From: JBBIPA01 sp963775935
GTDB taxonomy: Bacteria > Chloroflexota > Dehalococcoidia > GIF9 > UBA5629
NCBI GenBank assembly: GCA_963775935.1
Contig: CAVZKR010000004.1
Location: 434,001 to 498,000 of the forward strand
DNA length: 64,000 bases
Direction of reading: 5' to 3'
The notes beneath the pieces are model-generated. The model worked only from the letters and a program-made list of their open reading frames with translations, ran no database searches and had not been told where the DNA came from. Made by a program: the position numbers and the translations under genes. Positions 8,438-18,081 of the stretch are shown here, piece after piece (position 1 is the stretch's first letter; the number at the start of each line of letters is the position of its first letter).

Positions 8438-8695
8438 CTAAGAGCTAGCCTTATGGCACTTCCAGCAGAAGACTGCACAATCATAGGGTACGTTTAAATA
8501 GCGTCCGCTGAAACTGTGGGCTTCCCAGCCTCCATTGCTATCTCTGCCCCTGCTAGTCCAGATAAGTTGTTTGTTACAACGTGTTTTATCATGGTCATGG
8601 GTAATAAAGCTACATTCACAGTGTGATGGGTTGGGTGGGCCAGAACCCCCCGCTCTCTTCCAAGCATATTTTACATTGTACTCTAGAAATGCCAC
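8438..8695 (-). CDS. Small HNH-like zinc-binding protein, possibly catalytically dead
   Basis: An 85-residue protein with Cys pairs and a Trp/His core: HCECSFITHDHDKTRCNKQ, then GGWEAHSFSGR, then CAVFCWKCHKAS at the end. The layout (C-x-C, C, GGWEAH, CxxxCWxCH) recalls short HNH-fold proteins whose signature is GxWEAHH...NC.ilCw.CH. Here the second catalytic His is Ser (AHS) and the Asn is not obvious, so nuclease activity is doubtful. The start is a GTG with GGAG eight bases upstream. It stands alone between two plus-strand genes. It could be a diverged or decaying gene. Confidence 0.5.
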   Translation of the reverse strand: MAFLEYNVKYAWKRAGGSGPPNPSHCECSFITHDHDKTRCNKQLIWTSRGRDSNGGWEAHSFSGRYLNVPYDCAVFCWKCHKASS

Positions 8696-8823
8696 GACAC
8701 CACTCCGACCTAATATCCAGTTAAGACCATTATAGCACCAGTTTGCAAACTATTTAACAGAAATTGCTAAAATTGTGTAACCATAATTCAGTGCTCGTAC
8801 CATAATGAAACTGGTATCGGGGA

Positions 8824-10242
8824 TTGAACTACGGTGATATAATACAGATTGTGGTCAACACCAAAGACATGCCTGTTAATAAGACAATCCTGTTGCTGGT
8901 TACCTCTCTGGCAACTTTCTCCTCGTGTTTATTATCAACAGCAATATTAGTAGCTCTACCTTCGATTGGCAGAGCATTTGCAATGGAAGCCCATCTATTA
9001 GGTTGGGTAGCCACGTCGTTTGTCCTGGCAGCAGCCGCGGTGATGATTCCAATCGGTAGACTGGCTGATATATACGGCCGGAAGAAGATATTTAGCTATG
9101 GTCTCATTCTGTTCATCATTGCCCTGGTTCTTTGCGCACTTTCACCATCGGCTATTTTCCTCATTCTTTCCCGGGTTGTTCAGGGTATTGGGGCAGCTAT
9201 GATATGGGGACCGTCACTGGCTCTGCTGAGCTCGGCAGTTCCTATTGCAGAAAGAGGCAGAGCTATCGGCATAAATACGGCTGCGGTATACTGCGGGCTT
9301 TCCGTGGGGCCATTCTGGGGCGGGTTTCTTACCGATGTTTTAGGCTGGCAAAGTATATTCTATTTCGGCGCATTAGTAGCTATGCTGGCAGCCATCATTG
9401 CTTTCTGGAAACTCGGCGGGGAATTTACTGAGTCAAAAGCGGAAAAAATGGACATCAGCGGTTCGGCAACTCTGGTTATCTCGCTGGTATTTATTCTGTA
9501 TGGATGTTCTACGCTGCCCGGTCTTTCCGGCGCACTGTTTATCCTGGCGGGTTTGATAGGAATGGTAGCGTTCTACCGGATAGAAATAAAAACAGTGAAC
9601 CCGGTTTTAAATGTAAACCTGTTCAGCAATAACAAAGCTTTTGTTTGCCTTCTGGTAGCAATACTGTGCCTCTACTGCGCTACCTTCGCCTCGAATTTTC
9701 TGTTAAGCCTCTACCTTCAGTACAACAAAGGATTCTCCCCCACGGTAGCAGGTGCCATACTTGTGCTACAGCCTGTGATGATGGCTATTCTGGCACCGAT
9801 TTCTGGCCGTCTTTCCGATAAAATCGAACCGGTGAAAGTCTCTTTGTTAGGAATGGGATTGACCTGTATCGGACTTATCCTCTTTTCGCTTTTGAGTGAA
9901 GGGGCTCCTCTCTGGTATATTTTTACCAGCTTAATTATCTTTGGCACTGGCTTTGGCCTGTTTGCCTCTCCTGCTACCAATGCGGTAATGAGTTCAATCG
10001 ATAAAAAGTTCTTTGGTGTGGCATCAGGTATTGTGGCAGCGTTGCGGCATGGTGGGCAAGCGATTAGTATGGCGATTATGATGATAGTACTCACCATATA
10101 TATCGGCAATACCCAGATAACTCCGCAGTACTATTCAGCCTTTCTGAATAGTATGAAAATAGGATATGCTATTTTTTTAGCCGTTTGTCTCGGCGGCATG
10201 GTAGCTTTAATAGCCGGAAGCAAGTTCAGGTCAAACCGATGA
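8824..10242 (+). CDS. MFS multidrug-type transporter (DHA2/EmrB-QacA-like, 14 TM)
   Basis: A 472-residue polytopic membrane protein with the major-facilitator motif A after helix 2 (GRLADIYGRKKIF) and helix 5 motif C-like sequence (GLSVGPFWGGFL). Hydrophobicity indicates about 14 helices, as in the drug:proton antiporter DHA2 group. The second-half loop GRLSDKIEPVKVSLLGMG repeats motif A. The substrate is unknown. The longest start is a TTG at 8824 with GGGGA close by; an ATG at 8869 (MPVNKTILLL) would still keep helix 1 and is an alternative. No regulator sits next to it. Confidence 0.88.
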   Translation: MNYGDIIQIVVNTKDMPVNKTILLLVTSLATFSSCLLSTAILVALPSIGRAFAMEAHLLGWVATSFVLAAAAVMIPIGRLADIYGRKKIFSYGLILFIIALVLCALSPSAIFLILSRVVQGIGAAMIWGPSLALLSSAVPIAERGRAIGINTAAVYCGLSVGPFWGGFLTDVLGWQSIFYFGALVAMLAAIIAFWKLGGEFTESKAEKMDISGSATLVISLVFILYGCSTLPGLSGALFILAGLIGMVAFYRIEIKTVNPVLNVNLFSNNKAFVCLLVAILCLYCATFASNFLLSLYLQYNKGFSPTVAGAILVLQPVMMAILAPISGRLSDKIEPVKVSLLGMGLTCIGLILFSLLSEGAPLWYIFTSLIIFGTGFGLFASPATNAVMSSIDKKFFGVASGIVAALRHGGQAISMAIMMIVLTIYIGNTQITPQYYSAFLNSMKIGYAIFLAVCLGGMVALIAGSKFRSNR

Positions 10243-10326
10243 ATTGCCGGGCAGATATCATGCATAGTTTATTAACGATGAGCAATAGTAACTGATGGTA
10301 TCGAAAAAGGTAAACGGTGCGTTATC

Positions 10327-11565
10327 ATGAACACATTCGCCATAATCATAGTTTTCTTTCTTGTCCTGGAGTTCGCCCTGGAGCTGGCTGGAAACCTGCT
10401 GAATCTAAAGGCCTTGAAGCTGGAATTGCCTCCGGCTTTGCAGGGAATATACAAGTCAGAAGAGTACCGCAAATCTCAGGAGTACCTCCGTCGCTACCAC
10501 GCGTTTTGGTTTATTGGTTAGCAGCTTTTCACTGGTTCTGCTGCTGGCTTTCTGGTTCTGTGGAGGTTTTAACTGGTTGGACCAGGTTGTCAGGGCTTGG
10601 AACTTCATCCCGCTTGTAAGCGGGTTGCTCTATATCGGAATACTGTTCTTTGCCTATAGCCTCCTTATATTACCGTTTAGCATTTATGACACCTTCGTGA
10701 TTGAAGAACGTTTCGGCTTTAACAGGACCACTCCACGCACGTTCTTCCTTGACCGGGTGAAAGGACTCCTGCCTGGCTCTACTACTGGGGGGACTGCTTT
10801 TGGCAGGTATTCTGGCATTGTTCCAGTATGCTGGTATTACTGCCTGGCTTTACTGCTGGGCTGCGGTGGTTGTAGTTTCCTTGGCCATGCAGTACGTAGC
10901 TCCGACCTGGATTATGCCACTGTTCAATAAGTTCACGCCGATGGAGTCAGGGGAGCTTAAAGAGGCAATTCTAGGATATGCTCGTTCGGTCAATTTCCCT
11001 ATTAAAAATGTTCTCGTCATGGATGGCTCCAAGCGGTCCAGCAAATCAAATGCCTTCTTCACGGGATTTGGCCGCAACAAACGCATTGCCCTGTTCGATA
11101 CTTTGATAGCGCAACACACTGTTCCGGAAATGGTGGCGGTGCTGGCACATGAGGTCGGGCACTATAAGAAAAAACATATTCTTCAGGGAACCATAATCGG
11201 TATTGTACACACAGGAGTAATCTTCTTTCTGCTATCGCTATTTCTGGGTAGCCCGGAGCTTATTCCAGGCTTTTTATATGAGACAGGAATCTATCTATGC
11301 CGGACTGCTCTTCTTTGGCCTGCTTTATACCCCGATAGAGCTGGTGTTATCGATAGTGATGCAAATGGTTTCCCGAAAGAATGAGTACGAAGCTGATCGA
11401 TTTGCCACGGAGACTATAGATGAGCCAGGCAATCTCATCGATGCCCTCAAAAAACTATCAGCCACAAACCTGTCGAATTTAACGCCGCATCCTTTCTTCG
11501 TTTTCTTAAATTACTCTCATCCCCCTTTGATGCAGCGGATACAAGCAATACAAAAAAACCGCTGA
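10327..11565 (+). pseudogene. M48 family (Ste24-type CAAX) metalloprotease, three frame breaks
   Basis: Together the pieces make an about 411-residue M48A protease: N-terminal membrane helices, EERFGFNRTTPRTFF, YVAPTWIMPLFNKFTP, the zinc site VLAHEVGHYKKKH, and the downstream zinc-ligand Glu in SRKNEYEADRFA. Reading frame changes near 10502, near 10772 (GCC in CTCCTGCCTGG) and in the T5 run at 11271-11275; each needs removal of one base. With those corrections the total length divides evenly and matches Ste24 homologues along its whole length. Either a recent pseudogene or, since rplB in the same window has similar breaks, three sequence errors. If intact, it would be a membrane endopeptidase for prenylated or misfolded membrane proteins. 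Confidence 0.85.
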
Positions 11566-11606
11566 AAAAAGAGGTGCGGGAACCTTCCTAAATAAGAATT
11601 TTGCAG

Positions 11607-12845
11607 TTAAAACAAAAATAAAAATAGCCCGTAAACCAGTAGATTCACAACCGTAAGCGGTGCACCTATCTTCACGAAATCCAGGAAGGTGATAGTTTTA
11701 CCCGTTCTCCTTTCGGCATTCTGGATTATTATCACATTACTGGCTGCGCCAAGGATGGACAGATTCCCGGCAATAGTGCTTCCCGCCGCCAGTGCCATCA
11801 TTCCACTTGTAGAAACTCCCAGATGTACTAATATTGGCAGATAGAGCGCTACCAATGGGACATTAGAGATCAGCTGACTCAAAATAACACTTACCGCCAA
11901 AATCACACCAACTGAAGCCAGGTTCAGATTTGTGGCATTCATGATATTCTGGAAGAAACCGGACTGCCAGACGCTCTCCATGAGGATAAACATGGCAGCG
12001 AAGAAAATCAAGGTAAACCAGTCGATTTTTCCAATTACCCTAAATCTTCTGGAGCTAAGCAAAACGATGGGAAGTGCCGATGCCAGAGCAATGTAAGTCA
12101 GCCTGAAATCAATGGGTAAACCGAGAAATACCACCGTTATCTTGGCCAGCACGAGGACAAGCAACAAGATGAGAGAAACCTTACAGAGAAAAGCCAGCCT
12201 GTGATCCTTTATGAACTCCGGATCATGGTTTAACGGCTCGCCATGAAAATGACCCCGGTAAAAAAGTCGCAGTAGCAGGTAGGTCAGGAACAAATTGATA
12301 ATGGTTGGTATCAGCAGAAATTTCAAAAAGGTAACAAACGGATTGGCGACATTACCATTGATGGCGATGAGCAGATTCTGGGGATTACCGATTGGACTGG
12401 TGACACTACCTATGGTCACCGCAAATGCCAGAGAGAGCAACAATATTTTCGGCTGCAGGTTATTCCTTTTAGCGAATGAAAGTACCACCGGTGTTCCAAT
12501 TATGGCCAGTGTATCATTCATCAAAAAGGCCGATAGTAAGCCCATCCCGAATAGAATAAAGAGCACCAGGCTATTCAGGGATTTTGCCCTTCTGAAGAGT
12601 AAATATGATAAATGGGACAGGTAGCCACTTTCTTCCAGAGCCTGTCCTATGATGAAAACACCAAAGAGGAACAGCATTACATCTGGATTAATTGACTGTA
12701 ATGCTTCCAGGGGAGAGATTTCGCCAGCAATTAGCACTGCCAGCGCGCCAAAGAGCATTACTTGCCAGATTTGGAAGCGTATATTGCCCAATTGCCGTAC
12801 CGCAATCAGAACAAAGACGATAAGCAGAATTACTATCGATATCAT
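11607..12845 (-). CDS. ArsB/NhaD-type ion transporter (IT superfamily permease)
   Basis: A 412-residue membrane protein with about 11-12 helices and two inverted halves. Typical ArsB/CitM/NhaD landmarks are MNDTLAIIGTPVV in the first half, SPIGNPQNLLIA (the family GNPQN re-entrant signature), SNVPLVALYLPIL and STIAGNLSILGAASNVII in the second half. Such proteins carry anions (arsenite, citrate, dicarboxylates) or exchange Na+/H+; the ion cannot be told. No arsenic operon partner (arsR, arsA) is nearby. It is convergent with the protease gene and stands alone. Confidence 0.85.
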   Translation of the reverse strand: MISIVILLIVFVLIAVRQLGNIRFQIWQVMLFGALAVLIAGEISPLEALQSINPDVMLFLFGVFIIGQALEESGYLSHLSYLLFRRAKSLNSLVLFILFGMGLLSAFLMNDTLAIIGTPVVLSFAKRNNLQPKILLLSLAFAVTIGSVTSPIGNPQNLLIAINGNVANPFVTFLKFLLIPTIINLFLTYLLLRLFYRGHFHGEPLNHDPEFIKDHRLAFLCKVSLILLLVLVLAKITVVFLGLPIDFRLTYIALASALPIVLLSSRRFRVIGKIDWFTLIFFAAMFILMESVWQSGFFQNIMNATNLNLASVGVILAVSVILSQLISNVPLVALYLPILVHLGVSTSGMMALAAGSTIAGNLSILGAASNVIIIQNAERRTGKTITFLDFVKIGAPLTVVNLLVYGLFLFLF

Positions 12846-13155
12846 AGTAAAGACAGCGCCCCGCGCGGCCCTTTTTCCATTTCCCTGAGTATTAACAGAA
12901 AACTGGCTCAGAAGCCAGCTCTCTCAAGGATATCCTTTCACTGTAAATTAATTTTGAATCCTATTTTATCAGGCTTTTATGTGGCGGTCACCTCCCTGAG
13001 GTGACTCTCACAAAAATTTTGTTTGTATTTCCACCCACCTTGATGCTATACTCGTGCAAGCTCGGCCTTCGCATCCGAATTACCCGGACAATACTAAGGT
13101 ATTGGGTGACATTTGCCATATCAAAAGCTAATACTATAAATTCAGGAGGATACTT
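12846..13155. other. Intergenic region with two small hairpins
   Basis: No gene seen. Two stem-loops are visible: CTGGCT/AGCCAG (12903-12918) and GTCACCTC/GAGGTGAC (12987-13005). The region separates the divergent permease and UbiD genes; a -10-like TATAAA at 13135-13140 lies too near the UbiD ribosome-binding site to be certain. Confidence 0.5.
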
Positions 13156-14586
13156 ATGAATTACAAAGACCTGAGAGGCTGGTTAAATGAAGTTGATAAG
13201 ATGGGTGAGCTTAAACACATTACCGGAGCGCACTGGGACCGGGAAATAGGCGCCATCAGTGAATTAATGGCAGAACGCAGCAATAACCCCGCCCTGTTAT
13301 TCGATAAAATTCCAGGTTATCCCGAGGGATACAGGGTACTGAGTAATGCTTTTCAAACTCACGCGCGTACCGCATCAGTCCTGGGAGTTCCGCGAGACCT
13401 GAAAAGCGTGGAAATGGTGGATGCCTGGCGGAAGCGACTGAAACAAATCAAGCCAATACCGCCTGTCGAGGTCAAGAAAGGTCCCATCAAGCAAAATATC
13501 TTGAAGGGGAAAGATGTCGACCTGTTTAAGTTCCCAACACCAATCTGGCATGAGCTTGACGGGGGAAGATTTTTAGGCACAGGATGTGCGGTGGTAACCA
13601 GGGACCCTGATGAAGGCTGGAGTAACCTGGGATGCTACCGATGCAGGGTCTTCGATAAAAACCTCATAAGTGTTGGGTTCAATCCAGGGAAGCATGCAAC
13701 CATCATGATGGAGAAATACCATAGCAAAGGCAAGAGCTTCCCCTGCGCCATTATATGCGGTATGGACCCCGTCCTGTTCCTGGCAGCTGGCCACCCGCTC
13801 ACGGGCTCCAGCGAAAGTGAATATGATTTCGCTGGCTGGGTAAAGGGTGAGCCAATCGAGGTAATCAAGGGTGAGGCAACAGATTTGCCCATCCCAGCGA
13901 CCGCAGAGATTGTGATTGAAGGTGAGATACCACCCCCTGATAAAATGGGAAGGAAAGACGATGGCCCCTTTGGCGAGTGGCGCAGGTCCTATAACTCAGC
14001 TCTCCATCCGATTATGGTGGCGAAATCTATCCTGTACAGAAATGACCCGATAATACTCGGCGTCCCGCCGTGGAAAGCACATATCCCATTCCCCTATGCT
14101 ATCCCTGTAATGGCGTCGGAAATCTGGAATGTGCTGGAATATGCCGGTATCCCCAATGTAACCGGCGTCTGGTTCGGTTTAGGATTTATTTGGCCGGTCT
14201 TTTGTGTAATTTCGATCAAGCAGAGCTACTCCGGGCATGCTAAACAGGCGGCACTGGCTGCCGCATCATCCCGGGCGAACACCGTGGGGGGAATGTTTGT
14301 GATAGTTGTCGATGATGACATCGATATCACCAATGAGAAGGATGTGATCTGGGCAATTACCCAGAGGGCAGAAATAGAGAATATGCAAATTATTACCGGT
14401 ATACAGACAAAGGCGGGAACTCCGAAAGTGACCAGGACCTCAGGTGGCAAACCGGTGCTGGTCAATGACAGGATAATCATTGACGCCTGCTGGCCTTATG
14501 AAAAGCGTGACAAGTTCCCAGTAACATCCCAGTTCAGTTCCGAGTACCAGAAAAAAATCATGAAGAAATGGAAGTCACTTTTTTAA
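13156..14586 (+). CDS. UbiD-family prenylated-FMN-dependent decarboxylase
   Basis: A 476-residue UbiD-fold (de)carboxylase. UbiD enzymes use prenylated FMN to remove or add CO2 on aromatic or alpha,beta-unsaturated acids. The N-terminal domain starts MNYKDLRGWLNEVDKMGEL. The catalytic region is visible as EIVIEGEIPPPDKMG and DGPFGEWRRSY, which supply the acidic residues of the Glu-Arg-Glu network, and GFNPGKHATIMMEKYHSKG and HPLTGSSESEYDFAGW fit the cofactor and dimer regions. A strong AGGAGG precedes the ATG. No ubiX (flavin prenyltransferase) is nearby. Substrate is unknown; anaerobic aromatic metabolism or menaquinone-like synthesis are options. Confidence 0.88.
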   Translation: MNYKDLRGWLNEVDKMGELKHITGAHWDREIGAISELMAERSNNPALLFDKIPGYPEGYRVLSNAFQTHARTASVLGVPRDLKSVEMVDAWRKRLKQIKPIPPVEVKKGPIKQNILKGKDVDLFKFPTPIWHELDGGRFLGTGCAVVTRDPDEGWSNLGCYRCRVFDKNLISVGFNPGKHATIMMEKYHSKGKSFPCAIICGMDPVLFLAAGHPLTGSSESEYDFAGWVKGEPIEVIKGEATDLPIPATAEIVIEGEIPPPDKMGRKDDGPFGEWRRSYNSALHPIMVAKSILYRNDPIILGVPPWKAHIPFPYAIPVMASEIWNVLEYAGIPNVTGVWFGLGFIWPVFCVISIKQSYSGHAKQAALAAASSRANTVGGMFVIVVDDDIDITNEKDVIWAITQRAEIENMQIITGIQTKAGTPKVTRTSGGKPVLVNDRIIIDACWPYEKRDKFPVTSQFSSEYQKKIMKKWKSLF

Positions 14587-14595
14587 ACAGATGAT

Positions 14596-14630
14596 AAAAA
14601 GTATGGACAGACCTGAAGGTCTGTCCATAC
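14596..14630 (-). terminator. Terminator of the two-component operon
   Basis: A near-perfect palindrome, GTATGGACAGACCT/AGGTCTGTCCATAC (14601-14630). On the minus strand it is followed by TTTTTATC, so it terminates the operon ending at 14733; plus-strand flank has no T run. It may still shield the UbiD gene end. Confidence 0.75.
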
Positions 14631-14732
14631 GCTGACAGGCGGAACAACCTGCGAACCCTCGAACAGGTTTAAAAACCTATCCCTGCATCTTGTATGAATT
14701 ATGTAAGAGAAACAGCGAACTACCTGAAAATC

Positions 14733-15425
14733 TTACTCGGGTTTTACGAAACGATAGCCGATGCGAGGCTCGGTCACAATAAAATACGGATTGGCAGGGT
14801 CATCTTCAATCTTGCGACGGAGCTGCCCGATGAATACACGAACGTATTCGCTTTCCTCTCCATATTCGGGTCCCCAGACATTATGCAGCAGCTCTTTATG
14901 AGTAAGCACTTTTCCATGATTGGAAACCAGATAGGTAAGTAACTGGTACTCAGTGCCGGTCAGTTTGATAATGCTTCCTTTCCGTTTCACCACCCGCTTC
15001 GCCAGGTCAACTTCCAGGTCACCCGCAATGAATACCGGCGTAGCAGGTGATACGCTCGTCGAGTGCCTCAGCGCCACCCTGATTCTCGCCAGCAGTTCTT
15101 CCATGCTGAAAGGTTTGGTCACATAGTCGTCAGCGCCCTCATCCAGAGCCCTTACCTTATCCTTCTCATCGCCCCTGACGCTGAGAATAATGATAGGCAT
15201 ACTGGCAAACTCACGGATGCGGCGGCATGCCTCGATACCATCCATGCGCGGCATATTCACATCGAGTACGATAACATCCGGGAGGACACGCCCTGCCACC
15301 TCCACCGCCTCCATCCCATCCTGAGCGAGATGCACCTCGTAGCCGCGTGCTTCCAGATTGGCGCGGACAAACATCCGTATCTTGGGTTCGTCATCAGCCA
15401 CAAGCACTTTAATTTTCTGCGCCAT
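14733..15425 (-). CDS. OmpR/PhoB-family DNA-binding response regulator
   Basis: A 230-residue two-domain regulator. The receiver (1-120) has acidic pocket VADDEPKIRMF, phosphoacceptor Asp in VIVLDVNMPRMDGIE, and the Lys in DDYVTKPFSMEEL. The C-terminal winged helix (about 130-228) has LTGTEYQLLTYLVSNHGKVL and the recognition/wing segment YVRVFIGQLRRKIEDDP. KdpE/PhoB-like in type. The gene starts 13 bases after the true end of the histidine kinase (TGA at 15441-15439) with AGGAAAA before the ATG, so kinase and regulator form one operon ended by the hairpin at 14596-14630. Confidence 0.93.
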   Translation of the reverse strand: MAQKIKVLVADDEPKIRMFVRANLEARGYEVHLAQDGMEAVEVAGRVLPDVIVLDVNMPRMDGIEACRRIREFASMPIIILSVRGDEKDKVRALDEGADDYVTKPFSMEELLARIRVALRHSTSVSPATPVFIAGDLEVDLAKRVVKRKGSIIKLTGTEYQLLTYLVSNHGKVLTHKELLHNVWGPEYGEESEYVRVFIGQLRRKIEDDPANPYFIVTEPRIGYRFVKPE

Positions 15426-15438
15426 TACTTTTCCTGCC

Positions 15439-17338
15439 TCACTTGTCTTCTGGTTTCGCTACAGGCAATCGAAAGTAAAACGTGGAACCCTGCCCCAACA
15501 CACTCTCAGCCCAGATTCGCCCGCCATGCTCCTGAATAATAGCTCTGGCAAATTGCCAGACCCAGACCGGTACCTCCAGGTCGCTGCCGCTTCTGGCTGC
15601 CCCGGTAGAACTTATCGAATATCTTGCTCAAATCTTCAGGGGGCATACCCACACCTTTATCAGATACGCTCACTTCCACCTCACCATCAACTGACCTAGC
15701 TACTACCGTAATCATGGTATTTTCCTGAGAATACGCTGCTGCGTTCTCCAGAAGATTCACCATCACCTGCCGTATCTGATTTCTATCCACATAGACCTCC
15801 GGCAACACGGGGTCAATGCTCACGTCAAAGGTATGTTTCTTGTCAACCCATTTTTGATGCGCCAGAGCATCGCGGATGATGTCTGCTATATGGCAGCGCT
15901 CCCTGTCGGGCACCCAGACACCAGCCTCGAGCTTACTCATATTAAGCAGATTGGTGACCAGGCTTGCTAACCTGTCTGTCTCCTCGTTAATGCCATTCAA
16001 CAGCATCTCCCTGGTCTCATTATCCCACTCGACATCTTTCTGCAACAGGCTGCTGATTATCCCTTTAATGGATGTCAGCGGTGAGCGAAGCTCATGAGAG
16101 ACATTGGAGAGAAGGTCGGATTTAAGCTGGTTGAGCTTGATCAACTCCGCTTCCACCTGCTTGCGCTGGGTGATATTGCGCACGGTGGCAACCTGACAGG
16201 CGGCGCCGTCGGAATCAATGAACGGCGAGGCAACTACCTCATAAGTCCTGCCATCGGAGAAATTATATTCCCAGCGCTCGGTGCTTCCCTTCAAAACCGA
16301 GGGCAACTTACAAATCTGGTCGCAGGGGCTATCAAAGCCGTGAATATGCTCATAGCAGGGAGAGCCGACACCTTTTCCAAATTCGCTCACCATGGTCGGG
16401 TTCATGAACCGTATCTTATAGTCGGAGCCAATTATAAAAACCCCGTCTTTCATCCTTTCCAGGATACCGAGGAATCTATCCCTATCCTCCTGTACCAGCT
16501 TCTCCAGATAACCACGCCGCTCCATTTCTTTAAGCTCTGTGGTGACATCCCGGGCGATATGCTGAAATCCAACTGGCTTACCATCAATCCGCACCACGCT
16601 GGTAGTTAGCTTCAATACCGCTACATTTCCTTTTTTACCGACAACTCTTTGCTCATAGGGTTGCTCCACAGGATCGCCGCGAAGCAGTCTGGTACGGACT
16701 TCATTCGCCAGACGCAGGCTCTCCTCACTGAGCGAAGAGCCAGCCCTGGTATGGGATAACTCTTCCACCTTGAAGCCGTTAAAATTCGTCGCTGCCTCAT
16801 TTGCCGATATGATATTGCCGTCCATATCATGAACCCAGATAGCATCATAAGCATTCTCAAAGAGCTGCCGATACTGCTCCTCAGACTGTTGCAGTTGACG
16901 GTGGATATCCTGTTGCTGTTGGTAAAGCCGTGCGCTCTTCTCTGCCTGATTACGTGCCATGCCGGTGAGTAAGCCCACCGTTAACGCAAAAATAATGAAA
17001 ACCGCCACCCGCACTATGGGGTCGGGATATGTGGAAATGAACAATGCCCGAGGTAAAACGAGAAGGAAGGTGACAGCAGTGACAATGATGGCACCCCTGA
17101 TCTTGAATGCATAGCCAGCATAGATTATCGGGGACAAGAAGAGCAGGCGATGCAAATCATGAACAGTGTACAGAAAGCTCCAGCGTCCAGCCGTCCAGCC
17201 AGCGAAATCTACTATTTCGCCGAGATAGTAGAACACCGCACAAAACAAGAGCAGTAAAACCGTTATGAGCCAGTCGATAACACGGCGGCTTCTGATACGC
17301 TCAAGCGCTGCTCCCCAGCGAGCAATAATCTCATTCAT
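15439..17338 (-). CDS. Membrane PAS-PAS histidine kinase with a C-terminal frame break
   Basis: Sensor kinase for the downstream OmpR-type regulator. Four to five N-terminal helices (about 20-130) are followed by a coiled coil, PAS 1 (SEEQYRQLFENAYDAIWVHD), PAS 2 (ILERMKDGVFIIGSDYKI), HisKA with phosphoacceptor SHELRSPLTSIKG, and HATPase_c with NLLENAAAYS, DKGVGMP and GTGLGLAI. Just after GTGLGLAI the frame is lost in a TTT run at 15550-15552. Removing one T restores ARAIIQEHGGRIWAESVLG and a normal end PVAKPEDK at 15439, for 632 residues. As read, the protein stops at 15506 after a wrong tail. I start at ATG 17338 (MNEIIARWG); an upstream TTG at 17404 is less likely. Confidence 0.85.
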
Positions 17339-17436
17339 ATAACAAATCAATTGTATAGCATTCAGCAATGCCCTGCCACTAGGCAGGCAAAGACCCACAG
17401 GCAACGCTACTCACCCTCCATTATTTACGCTATACT

Positions 17437-17970
17437 ATGGGCATGAAATCATCGGCTGTTCTCACCAGAGAAGATATTACAAAACTTCTAGAAATGACCC
17501 CACCCCTGGTCGAAAATCTTGTCGCCGTGGAGCAGCAGCTCCAACCTAATGGCATAGACCTGACGGTGCGGGAAATAGCCATGCTGGGCTCTCCAGGTTG
17601 TATCAGCACTCGAAATGAAAGCAGGGTGCTCTCCAGCACATCGCCGCTGGTTTTCGATGGTCTGGGCAAACTGGATTTACTGCCCGGTCCCTATGTGGTC
17701 ACCTGCAATGAGATAGTTCATCTGCCTAAGAACGTCATGGCTCTGGCAAAGCCCCGCTCCAGCCTGCTGCGCTGCGGGGTCAGCGTTCATACTGCTGTCT
17801 GGGATGCTGGCTATTCAGGCAGGTCACAATCCCTGATGGTAGTTTATAATCCGCAGGGATTCCGCATCTATAAAAATGCCCGTTTTATCCAGCTTGTCTT
17901 TTTCCCTCTCGCCCAGGATGTAACAGAGGGCTACCAGGGCATTTTCCAGGGGGAGAACGTAAAATCATAA
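17437..17970 (+). CDS. dUTPase / dCTP deaminase-like nucleotide hydrolase
   Basis: A 177-residue member of the trimeric dUTPase/DCD fold. Motifs visible are the uridine/phosphate site KPRSSLLRCGVSVHTAVWDA, followed by GYSGRSQSLMVVYNP and the C-terminal YQGIFQGE. Such enzymes hydrolyse dUTP to dUMP and keep uracil out of DNA, or deaminate dCTP. The WDAGYSGRSQ stretch looks more like archaeal-type dUTPases than DCD, but I would not fix the activity. TATACT lies immediately upstream of the first ATG (17437); the second ATG at 17443 would fit a leaderless message. It is divergent from the kinase operon. Confidence 0.78.
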   Translation: MGMKSSAVLTREDITKLLEMTPPLVENLVAVEQQLQPNGIDLTVREIAMLGSPGCISTRNESRVLSSTSPLVFDGLGKLDLLPGPYVVTCNEIVHLPKNVMALAKPRSSLLRCGVSVHTAVWDAGYSGRSQSLMVVYNPQGFRIYKNARFIQLVFFPLAQDVTEGYQGIFQGENVKS

Positions 17971-18010
17971 ACATTTCAGATACTATTCCGTTAAATATAC
18001 GTTACTGCAC

Positions 18011-18041
18011 TGTAATACTTTTAGCCGGTATGCGTATATTA
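18011..18041 (+). promoter_or_regulatory. Candidate ECF-sigma promoter of the DUF4349 lipoprotein gene
   Basis: TGTAATACTTT (18011-18021), 11 bases, then CGTATATTA (18033-18041). Read as -35 TGTAAT, 16-base spacer, -10 CGTATA. The same two blocks with identical spacing occur at 30021-30051 before the vWA lipoprotein gene, and nowhere else that I found in this window. The DUF4349 start is 41 bases downstream. Confidence 0.7.
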
Positions 18042-18081
18042 TCTATGGGAAAAGGTAATTCCCCAGAAGGAGGATCCTAAT

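Noticed and set aside
13113..13140. TTGCCA-N16-TATAAA promoter of the UbiD-type gene
   Set aside because: The predicted start would fall within the Shine-Dalgarno, so the promoter is not convincing.
14601..14630. Plus-strand terminator of the UbiD-type gene
   Set aside because: The hairpin has no T run on the plus side; the T run lies on the minus side, so it was assigned to the two-component operon.
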